DNA of 45,652 bases from Spirochaetaceae bacterium (GTDB taxonomy: Bacteria; Spirochaetota; Spirochaetia; Treponematales; Treponemataceae), in the NCBI GenBank assembly GCA_017622235.1, contig JAGARN010000011.1, forward strand, positions 1 through 45,652, written 5' to 3'. Numbering within the stretch: position 1 is the stretch's first letter; each line of letters begins with the position of its first letter. Shown one piece after another: positions 26,674 to 35,782 of this stretch. The notes beneath the pieces were generated by a model. That model was not told the origin of the DNA. It saw nothing but the letters and a program-made list of their open reading frames with translations, and did not search any database. A program made the translations under genes and the position numbers.

Positions 26674-29600
26674 TTAGAAATTAGAACTGTCAGTTTTCTT
26701 TATCAGTTCGTCATCCCGTTCTGTAAGCGGAATCTGCTTACCCTTTGCATCGTAGATTGTAAAGTCTAACGCCAAACCTCTAAGCTCTTGAACAAGAACA
26801 TTGAAAGATTCAGGAACACCAGCAGCCGTTGAAGGACCACCTTTTACAATGGTTTCATAAATCTTTGTTCGTCCGTTCATATCGTCAGACTTAATTGTCA
26901 AAAGCTCTTGCAAAGTATTAGCTGCACCATATGCCTCTAAAGCCCATACTTCCATTTCTCCAAGACGCTGACCACCAAACTGAGCCTTACCTCCAAGAGG
27001 TTGCTGCGTAACAAGTGAATATGGACCTGTAGAACGAGCGTGCATTTTATCATCAACCAAGTGATGCAACTTCATAAAGTAGATAACTCCTACAAATACT
27101 TCATTCTGAAAAGGCTCTCCTGTTCGACCGTCTCTAAGAATCGCCTTAGAATTAGCATTAAAGCCAGCTTCTACCAACTTTGCCTCGATTTGTTCGTTAG
27201 TTGGCGACTGGAATACAGGAGCCTCATACCACTCGTTCAAATACTTACCGGCGAGACCAAGCTCTGATTCCATAATTTGCCCAATATTCATTCGAGAAGG
27301 AACACCCAGTGGATTTAAGCAAATATCTAACGGCGTACCGTCTTCAAGATATGGCATATCTTCAATGGGAAGGATTCGTGCAACGATACCTTTGTTTCCG
27401 TGACGACCAGCCATTTTATCACCCTCGCGAAGTTTGCGTTTTGTAGCGATAAGGACTTTTACCATTTCGTCAACACCAGGATTCAAATCATCACCTTCTG
27501 TCCGTCGCAAACGCTGTACATCTATTACAGTTCCCTCAATTCCATGAGGAACATGAAGCGACGAATCCCTAACCTCTTTTGCTTTTTCACCAAAGATTGA
27601 ATTGAGCAATTTAAACTCTGGAGTAGTTTCGGTTTCAGTTTTTGGAGTAACTTTACCAACAAGAATATCACCAGAACGAACTTTTGCACCAATTCTGATA
27701 ATACCTTCCGCATCCAAATTGTTCAGGGTTTTTTCACTAGTGTTTGGAATATCTCTAGTAATTTTTTCTGGTCCAAGTTTTGTCTCACGAATTTCCAGCG
27801 AAAATTCCTTGATATGAATAGATGTGAACATATCTTCTCTTACTACACGTTGAGAAATAAGGATAGCATCCTCATAGTTATAACCATTCCAAGGTACAAA
27901 ACCAACAAGAATATTTCTACCAAGTGCTAGTTCACCATTAAAAGTCGCAGGACCATCCGCAAGAACAGAACCTTTTTCAACGTGCTGCCCAAGCTCAACA
28001 ACAGGACGCTGATGATAACAAGTATCCTGATTAGTTCGTTGATACTTGAGTAAAGGATATTCATCAAAATCATCTGCATCTTTTTGGTTATCAGGTTTAA
28101 CACGAACTAAATCTGATGTAACAAACACAACTTCGCCAGAACGTTTTGCCTTTGCAAGAACACCAGAATCATAAGCACACTTTCCTTCCATACCTGTACC
28201 AACATGAGGAGGCTCTGGAAATAACAAAGGAACAGCCTGACGTTGCATATTAGAACCCATGAGGGCACGGTTAGCGTCATCATGCTCCAAAAATGGAACA
28301 AGGGCAGCAGATACAGATATAACTTGCTTTGGCGAAACATCCATATACTGAACATCTTTTGGGGAACGAGTTGTATAATCCCCCTGATGCCGGCAAGAAA
28401 TTTGTTCTGTTGCAAAGGTACCGTCTTCTTTCATATTAACTGAAACTTGACCAATATAATACCTGTCCTCATCTATAGCTGAAAGATAATCAACCTTATC
28501 AGTTGCTTTTCCGTTTTCCAGTTTACGATAAGGTGCTTCCAAAAAGCCATAATCATTTACTCTAGTGTAAATCGCCAAAGAAACAATAAGACCGATATTA
28601 GGACCTTCTGGTGTTTCAATAGGACACATTCTTCCGTAATGCGTATAGTGGACATCACGAACTTCAAATCCAGCTCTATCACGAGAAAGTCCACCAGGAC
28701 CCAACGCATTAAGACGTCGCTTATGAGTAAGCTCAGCCAAAGGATTAACCTGATCCATAAACTGAGACAACTGACTTGAACCAAAGAACTCTTTTATAGC
28801 AGCTACAATGGGTTTAATCGAAATTAAATCCTGAGGCTTCATTGTTTCGGTTTCTTTTAAACTCATTCGCTCTTTTGCAATACGTTCCATTCGGCTAAAG
28901 GCTGTCTTAAGCTGATTTGTCATAAGTTCGCCTACAGAACGCACACGACGATTTCCAAGGTGGTCAATATCATCGATTTTTGCATCACCAACAAAAACCT
29001 TCATTAAGTACTTCATCGTTGCAATAATATCTTCTTTTACAAGCGTGTGCTCTTCAAAAGGCTTGTCGTAGTTGAATTTTTTATTCAATTTATAACGACC
29101 AACACGACCTAAATCATATCGACGCAAAGAGAAGAACATTGTTGTTAAGTCTTTTTCTACGCTTTCTGCTGTCATTGGTTCACCTGGCATTAATGCCATA
29201 TGAACAGCTGCCAAAGCATCTTCTTTTGTTGGCTCATCAAAAGAAGCATTATCTTTTGCAAAACCAATCTCTTCTCTTTCAAAACAATTAATTATCATCT
29301 GAGAGCTAAGAGATTTATCATCTTCGCTACCCGCTTTTCCAAAACGAATTACACTTAGCTCTGTTACATTATGAAGCACAAGCTCATCTACATCATGAAG
29401 ATGCAACTTTTCACCAGCACGGAACAATTTCTTTGTTTCACCTGTATCATTATCAGCAACAAAAACAGCATCCGCAAGAACTTTCCCTACCAGAGCTTTT
29501 TTTTCTTCTGGTGTAGACCCAACTTTAACTGATTCTACATCATAAAAGCAACGAATTATTTCTTCTCTTGTGCCAATTCCCAAAGCACGCAAAAACATAG

Positions 29601-30198
29601 TACCCAAGATACGTTTTTTTCTATCAATCTTGGCATATATAAGCTCTTTCTTCTGATCAATTTCAAACTCAAGCCAGCTACCTCGATAAGGAATAATACG
29701 ACTTGAAAAAACACCTTTATCATGGCTAAAAATTACACCAGGAGAACGATGAATTTGGGAAACAACAACACGCTCTGCACCGTTTATGATAAAAGTACCT
29801 CTGTCGGTCATAAGCGGGATATCACCCATATATATATCTTTTTGGCGAATTTCGCCAGTTTGCTGAAAATTCAAATTAATTCGAGCCTTAAGTGGAACAG
29901 AATAAGTAAGTCCTTTTTGTTTACACTCAAGCTCTGAGAATTTTATATTTTCCTCATCTAACTCATAATACTCATACTCAAGGAACATATCACCGTTAGG
30001 GCTTTCGATAGGAAAGGTGGAGGAAAACACTTCCTGCAACCCCTGCTCGGCAAGAGATTCATGATTATCCAGCTTCTCTTTTTGCAAAAAACTTTCATAA
30101 GAAGACAACTGAATGTCTATAAGATTGGGAAGTTCCATGAAATTCTGGATGTTTTTACCAATATACTGACGGTTGATCGTCCGGCTTTTTGCGAACAT
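26674..30198 (-). CDS. rpoB: RNA polymerase beta subunit, asparagine at the rifampicin position
   Basis: The protein has 1174 residues. The rifampicin pocket region is [20 protein letters not shown] followed by [14 protein letters not shown]516 and H526 (E. coli numbering) are wild type, but the residue matching E. coli S531 is asparagine (N497, codon 28708-28710). Asparagine here is the known reason for natural rifampicin resistance in spirochaetes. The C-terminal catalytic blocks ([40 protein letters not shown]) are intact. GGGGG lies about 5 bp before the ATG at 30198; an in-frame TTG just upstream is rejected. Confidence 0.99.
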   Translation of the reverse strand: MFAKSRTINRQYIGKNIQNFMELPNLIDIQLSSYESFLQKEKLDNHESLAEQGLQEVFSSTFPIESPNGDMFLEYEYYELDEENIKFSELECKQKGLTYSVPLKARINLNFQQTGEIRQKDIYMGDIPLMTDRGTFIINGAERVVVSQIHRSPGVIFSHDKGVFSSRIIPYRGSWLEFEIDQKKELIYAKIDRKKRILGTMFLRALGIGTREEIIRCFYDVESVKVGSTPEEKKALVGKVLADAVFVADNDTGETKKLFRAGEKLHLHDVDELVLHNVTELSVIRFGKAGSEDDKSLSSQMIINCFEREEIGFAKDNASFDEPTKEDALAAVHMALMPGEPMTAESVEKDLTTMFFSLRRYDLGRVGRYKLNKKFNYDKPFEEHTLVKEDIIATMKYLMKVFVGDAKIDDIDHLGNRRVRSVGELMTNQLKTAFSRMERIAKERMSLKETETMKPQDLISIKPIVAAIKEFFGSSQLSQFMDQVNPLAELTHKRRLNALGPGGLSRDRAGFEVRDVHYTHYGRMCPIETPEGPNIGLIVSLAIYTRVNDYGFLEAPYRKLENGKATDKVDYLSAIDEDRYYIGQVSVNMKEDGTFATEQISCRHQGDYTTRSPKDVQYMDVSPKQVISVSAALVPFLEHDDANRALMGSNMQRQAVPLLFPEPPHVGTGMEGKCAYDSGVLAKAKRSGEVVFVTSDLVRVKPDNQKDADDFDEYPLLKYQRTNQDTCYHQRPVVELGQHVEKGSVLADGPATFNGELALGRNILVGFVPWNGYNYEDAILISQRVVREDMFTSIHIKEFSLEIRETKLGPEKITRDIPNTSEKTLNNLDAEGIIRIGAKVRSGDILVGKVTPKTETETTPEFKLLNSIFGEKAKEVRDSSLHVPHGIEGTVIDVQRLRRTEGDDLNPGVDEMVKVLIATKRKLREGDKMAGRHGNKGIVARILPIEDMPYLEDGTPLDICLNPLGVPSRMNIGQIMESELGLAGKYLNEWYEAPVFQSPTNEQIEAKLVEAGFNANSKAILRDGRTGEPFQNEVFVGVIYFMKLHHLVDDKMHARSTGPYSLVTQQPLGGKAQFGGQRLGEMEVWALEAYGAANTLQELLTIKSDDMNGRTKIYETIVKGGPSTAAGVPESFNVLVQELRGLALDFTIYDAKGKQIPLTERDDELIKKTDSSNF

Positions 30199-30314
30199 CA
30201 AATCCCCCTTGACGCAATGTCATTTATACAGATATAGCCACCTTGAAAAATCAATCTTCTAGGCAGCACTTTTCGGAAACGATTTTTTAAGTAAACAAAA
30301 TCATAATGAAGAAC

Positions 30315-30340
30315 TGCCGTACCGGCAACCCGGCACGGCA
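30315..30340 (-). promoter_or_regulatory. GC-rich hairpin between rplL and rpoB, candidate attenuator or processing site
   Basis: An 11-pair stem (30315-30325 with 30330-30340) with a CAAC/GTTG loop and one G-U pair as RNA. It is not followed by a U-run, so a processing site or partial attenuator is more likely than a full terminator. It lies 18 bp after the rplL stop, in a 159-bp gap before rpoB, the place where E. coli has an attenuator and an RNase III site. Confidence 0.5.
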
Positions 30341-30357
30341 TATACAAGGTGCAAGAA

Positions 30358-30741
30358 TTAAGCAATCTTAACTACGCCGCCTGCTTCTTCAACTTCTTTC
30401 TTAATCTTCTCTGCTTCTTCTTTAGAAACACCTTCTTTAAGTGGTTTTGGAGCTGCCTCAACGAGGTCTTTTGCTTCCTTCAAACCTAAGCCTGTTATTC
30501 CACGAACCGCTTTAATAACAGCAATTTTCTTTGCAGCATCAACGCTTTCCAAAGTTACATTAAATTCAGTCTGCTCTTCAGCTGCAGGAGCAGCACCAGC
30601 TGCACCAGCACCAGCTACCATAACAGGAGCTGCGGCTGTAACACCGAATTTTTCTTCCATAGCTTTTACAAGCTCTGATGCTTCCATAACTGTCATAGAA
30701 GCGATTGCATCAAGAATCTGATCTGTTGTAAGGGCTGCCAT
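30358..30741 (-). CDS. rplL: 50S ribosomal protein L7/L12
   Basis: L7/L12 is the multi-copy stalk protein that recruits translation factors. The 127 residues show an N-terminal dimerisation domain ([20 protein letters not shown]), an alanine-rich hinge (about 37-53) and the C-terminal domain ([40 protein letters not shown]). Normal length. Separated from rplJ by 122 bp. Confidence 0.98.
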   Translation of the reverse strand: MAALTTDQILDAIASMTVMEASELVKAMEEKFGVTAAAPVMVAGAGAAGAAPAAEEQTEFNVTLESVDAAKKIAVIKAVRGITGLGLKEAKDLVEAAPKPLKEGVSKEEAEKIKKEVEEAGGVVKIA

Positions 30742-30863
30742 ATTATCTTCTCCTTAATTTAGGCATAATTTATATCACAGACAGGACGACAGCATCTGAA
30801 GCCTGACTGCATTTTTTCTCACAGAATGACCAACGACAAACTGCCGTATTATCACGGAACCGA

Positions 30864-31388
30864 TTATTCGGCAGCCGCCTCGCCACCCTCTGATTTTTTG
30901 TCCACATAAGCCTGCAATGTTGCAGCAAGCTTTTGAACAGGAGCGTTGATTGTAGACATAATCATAGCAATCAACTGCTTCTTTCCAGGTAGTTTTGAGA
31001 AGGCTTCCAATTTATCTGAATCATAAACTTCTTTCTCAATCAAACCACCTTTTACTTGCAAGGCTGGTGCCTCTTTTGCAAAGTCATAAAGAATCTTTGC
31101 AACCTCATTAGTATCCTCTGTTGAAAGAGCGATTGCTGTAGGACCACTAAGATAATCATTAACGCCTTCAACTTTCATCTCTTGAAAAGCGATACGTGCA
31201 AAATTGTTCTTTATAACCTTAAAACTACAATTCTTAGCACGCAACTGCTTGCGCAACTCAGAAATCTGCTCTACGGTTAATCCTCTATAATCTGCAAAAA
31301 TATAGTCTGAACAACCTTCCAAAACAGACTTAGCAGCAGCAATAGCCTCCACCTTTGCAGGCTGAAGTTTTTTTGCTCTCATTGCCAT
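30864..31388 (-). CDS. rplJ: 50S ribosomal protein L10
   Basis: L10 anchors L7/L12 dimers on the ribosome. The 174 residues include the family core YIFADYRGLTVEQISELRKQ, LRAKNCSFKVIKNNFARIA and LSGPTAIAL, then a C-terminal helix for L12 dimers. Only 2 bp separate it from rplA, so the long L10-binding leader usual between rplA and rplJ is missing; any such site would have to be inside rplA. GGAG lies 7 bp upstream of the ATG. Confidence 0.97.
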   Translation of the reverse strand: MAMRAKKLQPAKVEAIAAAKSVLEGCSDYIFADYRGLTVEQISELRKQLRAKNCSFKVIKNNFARIAFQEMKVEGVNDYLSGPTAIALSTEDTNEVAKILYDFAKEAPALQVKGGLIEKEVYDSDKLEAFSKLPGKKQLIAMIMSTINAPVQKLAATLQAYVDKKSEGGEAAAE

Positions 31389-31390
31389 GG

Positions 31391-32071
31391 TTATTCTCCT
31401 TCCTTATAGCTTACCCAAACACCGGGACCCATAGTAGAGTTCACAGAAACCGTTTGAACGAAACCAGATTTTGCATCAGCAGGTTTTTTTCTTACAATTT
31501 CAGACAAGAGTGCTTTAACATTTTCTACAATCTTGTCAGTATCCATGGAAACTTTGCCAACTGCGATGTGTACTACACCACCCTTATCTGCACGGAATTC
31601 CGTACGTCCTTTTTTTAGTTCATTAATGGCGTTAGCAATATCTGCTGTAACTGTTCCGGTTTTAGGATTAGGCATCAAACCTTTGCGTCCAAGCACCATA
31701 CCCAAACGACCAACATCTTTCATCATATCAGGTGTAGCTACAGCGACATCAAAATCCAACCAGCCACCTTTTACCTTTTCGATGTATTCATCAGCACCTG
31801 CATAGGCAGCTCCAGCATCCAAAGCTTCTTTAATGCGATCTTCTTTACAGAAAACCAACACTTTCTTTTCACCCTTAAACTGATTTGGGAATACAAGCGT
31901 ATCTCTAACAGTCTGACTTTTTGACAACCGCAAATTTACATGAGCTTCTACTGTTTCATCAAACTTTGCGTATTTTAGCTCTTTAACCAATTTGCAAGCT
32001 TCTTCCAAATCATACTGCTTAGCGGGATCATATTTTGTAAGGGATTCTCGATATTTTTTTCCGTGCTTCAT
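31391..32071 (-). CDS. rplA: 50S ribosomal protein L1
   Basis: L1 forms the mobile stalk that moves E-site tRNA and, in E. coli, represses the L11 operon. The 226 residues contain KFDETVEAHVNLRLSKSQTV, VGRLGMVLGRKGLMPNPKTG and FRADKGGVVHIAVGKVSMDT, all conserved. It starts 1 bp after the rplK stop. Confidence 0.98.
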   Translation of the reverse strand: MKHGKKYRESLTKYDPAKQYDLEEACKLVKELKYAKFDETVEAHVNLRLSKSQTVRDTLVFPNQFKGEKKVLVFCKEDRIKEALDAGAAYAGADEYIEKVKGGWLDFDVAVATPDMMKDVGRLGMVLGRKGLMPNPKTGTVTADIANAINELKKGRTEFRADKGGVVHIAVGKVSMDTDKIVENVKALLSEIVRKKPADAKSGFVQTVSVNSTMGPGVWVSYKEGE

Positions 32072-32072
32072 A

Positions 32073-32504
32073 CTACCGCTCCACCTCTACACCCATACTA
32101 CGGGCAGTTCCAGCAACAATTTTTTTTGCTGCTTCAATGTCATTAGCATTAATATCAGGCATTTTTGTTTTAGCTATTTCTTCTAACTTTTCCTTTGACA
32201 AAGTAGCTACCTTATCACGCAAAGGATTTGCAGCACCCTTTTCAATCCCAACAGCCTTTTTTATAAGAACTGCTGCAGGGGGTGTTTTGAGGATAAATGT
32301 AAAACTTTTGTCCTGATAAACAGTAATAACAACCGGAACAACCAATCCCGGTTCCATTGACTTAGTGCGATCATTAAACTGCTGAACAAAGACAGGCGCA
32401 CTAACACCATGGGGTCCAAGAGCAGGACCAATAGGTGGAGCCGGAGTTGCCTTTGCCGCAGGGCACTGCAACTTAATAACGGCGGTCACCTTTTTTTTAG
32501 CCAT
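32073..32504 (-). CDS. rplK: 50S ribosomal protein L11
   Basis: L11 is at the GTPase-associated centre and needed for stringent-response sensing. The 143 residues include the thiostrepton-site prolines in [17 protein letters not shown]. The ATG at 32504 has AAGGAG 7 bp upstream; an in-frame start at 32540 has no such site and adds a non-conserved tail. A hairpin with an asymmetric bulge lies in the 131-bp leader after nusG. Confidence 0.97.
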   Translation of the reverse strand: MAKKKVTAVIKLQCPAAKATPAPPIGPALGPHGVSAPVFVQQFNDRTKSMEPGLVVPVVITVYQDKSFTFILKTPPAAVLIKKAVGIEKGAANPLRDKVATLSKEKLEEIAKTKMPDINANDIEAAKKIVAGTARSMGVEVER

Positions 32505-32560
32505 ATATGCACTCCTTAAATTGGTGTGATAAAAACACATAAGTTTCTATCTAACGAGCT

Positions 32561-32586
32561 GAGAGCTGCAACGCAGTTCAACTCTC
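32561..32586 (-). promoter_or_regulatory. Bulged hairpin before rplK, candidate L1-binding site
   Basis: As RNA: GAGAG, a five-base bulge UUGAA on one side only, a 4-bp CUGC/GCAG stem with a GUU loop, then CUCUC. Two short helices joined by an asymmetric loop is the general plan of known L1 operators, and the place (leader of rplK-rplA) fits. Base-level match to an L1 consensus was not verified. Confidence 0.35.
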
Positions 32587-32635
32587 CCAAAACAAGAATT
32601 CATGGATTCTGGCGAACCCAGCGATTCTTAAAAAA

Positions 32636-33193
32636 TTAAATCTTTTCCACCTGAAGCAAATCTACCTCTACAGGCGTTGCACGTCCAAAGATTTGAACCA
32701 TTACCTTTAACTTATTCTTTTCAAGATTAACTTCTTCAATACTACCCGAAAAGGAAGCAAAGGCCCCATCAATAATTTTAACCTGTTCTCCAACAGAAAA
32801 AGACTGTTTAAGCCGAGCAGGTTTTTCACCCTTTATTTCACCAGCTTTCTGCAACAAAGCCTTAGCTTCTTCTGCTGAAATAGGCCTAGGTTTTTCACCT
32901 GCACTAGCTCCCACAAAACCAGTAACACCTTGAATACGACGAATAGAGGTACAGACTGCCTTCCAACCAATATCAGGCAACTCCAACTCCAGCATAATGT
33001 ATCCTGGTAAAAATTTCTTTGTCGAGGATTTTTTCTTTCCATCTTTTATTTCTACAACTTCTTCGACAGGAACTTTTACATCCAATACAACATCAGGATC
33101 TAAGTCCCCTTTATCCAAAAGAAAACGTATAGTCCTTTCAATCTTGCCCTCATACCCAGCATAGGTATGAAGAATATACCAACCCTTTGCCAT
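32636..33193 (-). CDS. nusG: Transcription elongation/termination factor NusG
   Basis: NusG binds RNA polymerase and links it to Rho or to the ribosome through S10. The 185 residues have an N-terminal NGN domain (MAKGWYILHTYAGYEGKIER; KFLPGYIMLELELPDIGWKA) and a C-terminal KOW domain (GEQVKIIDGAFASFSGSIEE) ending IFGRATPVEVDLLQVEKI. Length is normal. It lies 14 bp after secE. Confidence 0.98.
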   Translation of the reverse strand: MAKGWYILHTYAGYEGKIERTIRFLLDKGDLDPDVVLDVKVPVEEVVEIKDGKKKSSTKKFLPGYIMLELELPDIGWKAVCTSIRRIQGVTGFVGASAGEKPRPISAEEAKALLQKAGEIKGEKPARLKQSFSVGEQVKIIDGAFASFSGSIEEVNLEKNKLKVMVQIFGRATPVEVDLLQVEKI

Positions 33194-33207
33194 CTAGTAC
33201 GCCTGTC

Positions 33208-33387
33208 TTAGAATACGAGATTCATTCCGGTTACAAAAACCAAATCAAGCAGCCCCAAAACCACTGCCACCACAACTGTAGATATCAAAACAACCTTTAC
33301 AGAAGAAACAACATCTGTACGGCTTGGCCACACAACTTTTTTAAGTTCCGCAACACATTCTTTAAAAAAACGAACAATCTTACCCAT
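33208..33387 (-). CDS. secE: Protein translocase subunit SecE
   Basis: This short, single-span SecE has 59 residues: an amphipathic helix with the conserved FFKECVAELKKVVWPSR motif and one transmembrane helix (about 31-55). It clamps SecY. The ATG at 33387 has AGGAA about 5 bp upstream; an in-frame ATG at 33405 lacks a site. It is preceded by tRNA-Trp and followed by nusG, a widely conserved order. Confidence 0.95.
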   Translation of the reverse strand: MGKIVRFFKECVAELKKVVWPSRTDVVSSVKVVLISTVVVAVVLGLLDLVFVTGMNLVF

Positions 33388-33412
33388 AACAGTTCCTATT
33401 TTCATAAAGATA

Positions 33413-33485
33413 CAGGCCAGGAAGGACTCGAACCCTCAACATTCGGTTTTGGAGACCGACGCTCTACCATTAGAGCTACTGACCT
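33413..33485 (-). tRNA. trpT: tRNA-Trp (anticodon CCA)
   Basis: A full cloverleaf of 73 nt: 7-bp acceptor stem (33479-33485 with 33414-33420, one G-U pair), D arm, 5-bp anticodon stem with loop CTCCAAA giving anticodon CCA, and T arm with GGTTCGAGT. The 3' CCA is not encoded. It sits between rpmG and secE. Confidence 0.95.
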
Positions 33486-33521
33486 AAATATATCAAGACT
33501 GCATTCAACAGCCTCAAAACC

Positions 33522-33698
33522 TTATTTTGCTTTTGTTTCCTTATGCAAAGTATGTTTGCGATCAAAAGGACAATATTTATTTAATTCCAACTTACCCTGA
33601 ATATTTTTGCGATTTTTATAAGTTGTATAGTTTTTGCGTTTGCATTCACTGCACTGTAAAGCAATAATTTCTACCGCTGTTTTTTTCTTACTAGCCAT
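33522..33698 (-). CDS. rpmG: 50S ribosomal protein L33, second cysteine pair incomplete
   Basis: The protein has 58 residues. The family motifs [20 protein letters not shown] and [19 protein letters not shown] are both clear. The first pair CxxC (C16, C19) is present, but the second site reads C-P-F-D, so only three cysteines remain and zinc binding may be weak or absent. The ATG at 33698 has AGGAGT about 5 bp upstream. It lies between two tRNA genes at the head of the secE-nusG-rpoBC transcript. Confidence 0.95.
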   Translation of the reverse strand: MASKKKTAVEIIALQCSECKRKNYTTYKNRKNIQGKLELNKYCPFDRKHTLHKETKAK

Positions 33699-33737
33699 AA
33701 TGACTCCTAATTAAATTATCTCGGCCCCGCTACTGTA

Positions 33738-33810
33738 AGCCTCCGAGCGGGATCGAACCGCTGACCTCAACCTTACCATGGTTGCGCTCTGCCGACTGAG
33801 CTACAGAGGC
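33738..33810 (-). tRNA. thrT: tRNA-Thr (anticodon GGT)
   Basis: A full 73-nt cloverleaf: acceptor GCCTCTG with CGGAGGC, D arm GCTC...GAGC, anticodon stem CAACC/GGTTG with loop ATGGTAA (anticodon GGT), T arm with GGTTCGATC. The 3' CCA is not encoded. It is the first gene after the promoter at 33836-33864. Confidence 0.96.
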
Positions 33811-33835
33811 GAGTGCCAAAAGGATTTGTCTAACT

Positions 33836-33864
33836 ACTATATCCATATGACATCAATTTGTCAA
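33836..33864 (-). promoter_or_regulatory. Main promoter of the tRNA-Thr-rpmG-secE-nusG-rpl-rpoBC operon
   Basis: TTGACA (33859-33864), exactly 17 bp, TATAGT (33836-33841). The predicted start is near 33829, about 19 nt before the tRNA-Thr 5' end. It is one of the two best sigma-70 type promoters in the window. Confidence 0.85.
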
Positions 33865-33916
33865 TAGAGATAGTAGTTTTTTAGAACAAAACAATGTCTT
33901 ATGCAAAAATACTTAA

Positions 33917-35431
33917 CTACAAATCGTATGTTTCACCGTATTTAACCACTGTAACATTGGGATATCCATTTTGCTCTAGAAAAGTTTTAAATGCTGCCTG
34001 AGCATCTGGTTCCCCATGAACCATGAAAATACGCTTTAGCCTAGAAGTATCGATTGCATCAAGCCATTCAAGACATTCTTGATAATCTGCATGAGCACTA
34101 AAGGCATTAATTTGGCGAATATCGGCTCGTACATTAAACCAATCGCCCATTATACGCACTTCTTTTTCTCCATTCTTAAGACGACGACCTAATGTATTTT
34201 CTGCCATAAAACCAACTAGCAAAACTTGATTATTAGGATTACTGATATTATTAGCTAGGTGATGAAGCACACGACCTGCTTCGCACATTCCATCTGCACT
34301 TATAATCACCATAGGACCTGGTTTTTTGTTTAACTCTTTGGATTCAGCTACACTCTGAACAAAAGACAATGAATTAAAACCAAAGGGGTTTTTATGATGT
34401 TTCAAAAAAGCATCATGGGTTTCTTTGTCGTAACATTCAGGATGAATTTGGAAAATTCCGGTTGCATTAGTTGCCATAGGAGAATCAACATAGATTGGAA
34501 TCTCTGGAATTTTCTTTTGGTCAACCAACAAATGAAAGTAGTACACAAGCTCTTGAGTTCGTTCTATAGCAAAAGAAGGAATAATAATTTTACCTTTTTG
34601 CCTAACTGCTTTCTTTACAATATTAACCAATTCATCCATTGCAACATGAGAATCCTCGTGTTTTCGGTCGCCATAGGTACTCTCGATTACAATGTAATCA
34701 GGAGCAGGCACTCCATGAGCAGGATCTCTAATAATAGGCTTTTGACAACGACCTAAATCTCCTGTATATAAAATTCTTATTTCATCATCAGCCTGAGATT
34801 CAACAAAATTTTTCAAATCAGAAGATTTACGGCTACCAATCTTATTCCATAACTTTGCCGTCTTAGCACCATTTTTTTGCAATGCCTGCCCTTTTTGTCC
34901 GGTTATGGTAACACAAGCTAAAGCCGAACCCAAAATATGACCTGCATCAAAAAATTCCAACTGAACATCCGGAGCAATATACATTTTTCGATTATAAGAA
35001 AGAGTAACAATCTGGTTGGCGGCATCAACTACATCGGCCTCCGTAAAGAGAGGCTTCCAAGTAAATTTTTCACCTTTTTTTGCTGCCTGTTTACGTAAAT
35101 ACTCAGCATCTCTAGCTTGGATATTTGCACTATCCATCATAATAAGATTAGCCAAATCTCTGGAAGCCGGAGTTGCGTAAATATTTCCCTTATAGCCGTT
35201 TTTAGGAAGTAGCGGCAAAAGTCCACAGTGGTCATAATGTGCATGGGTTAGAATAACCGATTCAATTTTATCTACAGGAACTTCAAAGTTTCTGTTTTTT
35301 TGATCAGCTTCCTTGCGGCGACCTTGAAAAGCCCCGCAATCAACCATAAAAGCACGTCCGTCAATTTCGAAAATATGCTTAGAGCCTGTTACTTCCTGAG
35401 CGGCTCCTAATGAATATAATGTAATTCCCAT
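33917..35431 (-). CDS. Beta-CASP metallo-beta-lactamase-fold hydrolase, probable RNase
   Basis: The 504-residue protein belongs to the CPSF73/RNase J-like beta-CASP group. Metal ligands are visible: H63, H65, D67, H68, H165 (DAGHILGSA), D225 (GDLG), plus H447 (FSAHAD) and H472 (VHGEP). The beta-CASP part includes IESTYGDR (E250) and GRVLHHL. Between H165 and D225 there is an extra stretch rich in K, G, Q and S (about 178-216). The likely substrate is RNA (nuclease or processing), inferred from family only. The ATG has no ribosome-binding site; the promoter ends 6 bp upstream, predicting a leaderless mRNA. Confidence 0.87.
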   Translation of the reverse strand: MGITLYSLGAAQEVTGSKHIFEIDGRAFMVDCGAFQGRRKEADQKNRNFEVPVDKIESVILTHAHYDHCGLLPLLPKNGYKGNIYATPASRDLANLIMMDSANIQARDAEYLRKQAAKKGEKFTWKPLFTEADVVDAANQIVTLSYNRKMYIAPDVQLEFFDAGHILGSALACVTITGQKGQALQKNGAKTAKLWNKIGSRKSSDLKNFVESQADDEIRILYTGDLGRCQKPIIRDPAHGVPAPDYIVIESTYGDRKHEDSHVAMDELVNIVKKAVRQKGKIIIPSFAIERTQELVYYFHLLVDQKKIPEIPIYVDSPMATNATGIFQIHPECYDKETHDAFLKHHKNPFGFNSLSFVQSVAESKELNKKPGPMVIISADGMCEAGRVLHHLANNISNPNNQVLLVGFMAENTLGRRLKNGEKEVRIMGDWFNVRADIRQINAFSAHADYQECLEWLDAIDTSRLKRIFMVHGEPDAQAAFKTFLEQNGYPNVTVVKYGETYDL

Positions 35432-35437
35432 GCTTAC

Positions 35438-35466
35438 ATGATAAGAGGAAAATTTAAAATCTGCAA
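35438..35466 (-). promoter_or_regulatory. Promoter of the beta-CASP gene, leaderless geometry
   Basis: TTGCAG (35461-35466), exactly 17 bp, TATCAT (35438-35443), then exactly 6 bp to the ATG at 35431. No purine-rich ribosome-binding site lies in between. Confidence 0.5.
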
Positions 35467-35514
35467 GTTTTTTCCAACAGAAAAAGCTTTTTTTAAACCA
35501 TTCCTACGTAGGTT

Positions 35515-35673
35515 TTATTCCTTTTCAAAGGAGGCTTTGCCTACTCCACAAACAGGGCATACCCAGTCTTCTGGAATATCCTCAAAAGCTGTTCCCGGTT
35601 CAATACCACTGTCTGGATCACCTTTTTGAGGGTCATAAACATATCCACAAACAGTACACACATATCTTTGCAT
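35515..35673 (-). CDS. Rubredoxin
   Basis: This is a 52-residue iron-sulfur (FeCys4) electron carrier of the cytoplasm. Both cysteine pairs are present: [10 protein letters not shown] and CPVCGVGK, with the usual [20 protein letters not shown] between them. In anaerobes such as treponemes it usually feeds electrons to oxygen- or peroxide-reducing enzymes; the partner is not in this window. GGAGG lies 6 bp before the ATG at 35673; an in-frame start at 35709 is rejected. A perfect 10-bp palindrome (35503-35512) follows the stop. Confidence 0.95.
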   Translation of the reverse strand: MQRYVCTVCGYVYDPQKGDPDSGIEPGTAFEDIPEDWVCPVCGVGKASFEKE

Positions 35674-35725
35674 AAAAAACCTCCATGATGTTGCATATAA
35701 TACTTGCAACTAACTTTCATAATAA

Positions 35726-35734
35726 ATTATAACA
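35726..35734 (-). promoter_or_regulatory. Extended -10 promoter of the rubredoxin gene
   Basis: TG-T-TATAAT (TATAAT at 35726-35731), the same extended -10 sequence as before rpmJ. No good -35. Downstream, an inverted repeat GTTGCA/TGCAAC (35690-35710 region) lies in the leader. Confidence 0.5.
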
Positions 35735-35782
35735 TATTTTTCTACGATATGCATTGTAATTTATTCACAAAAATCTACTAAA

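Noticed and set aside
35503..35512. 10-bp palindrome after rubredoxin as a terminator
   Set aside because: There is no loop and no T-run directly after it; it may be chance.
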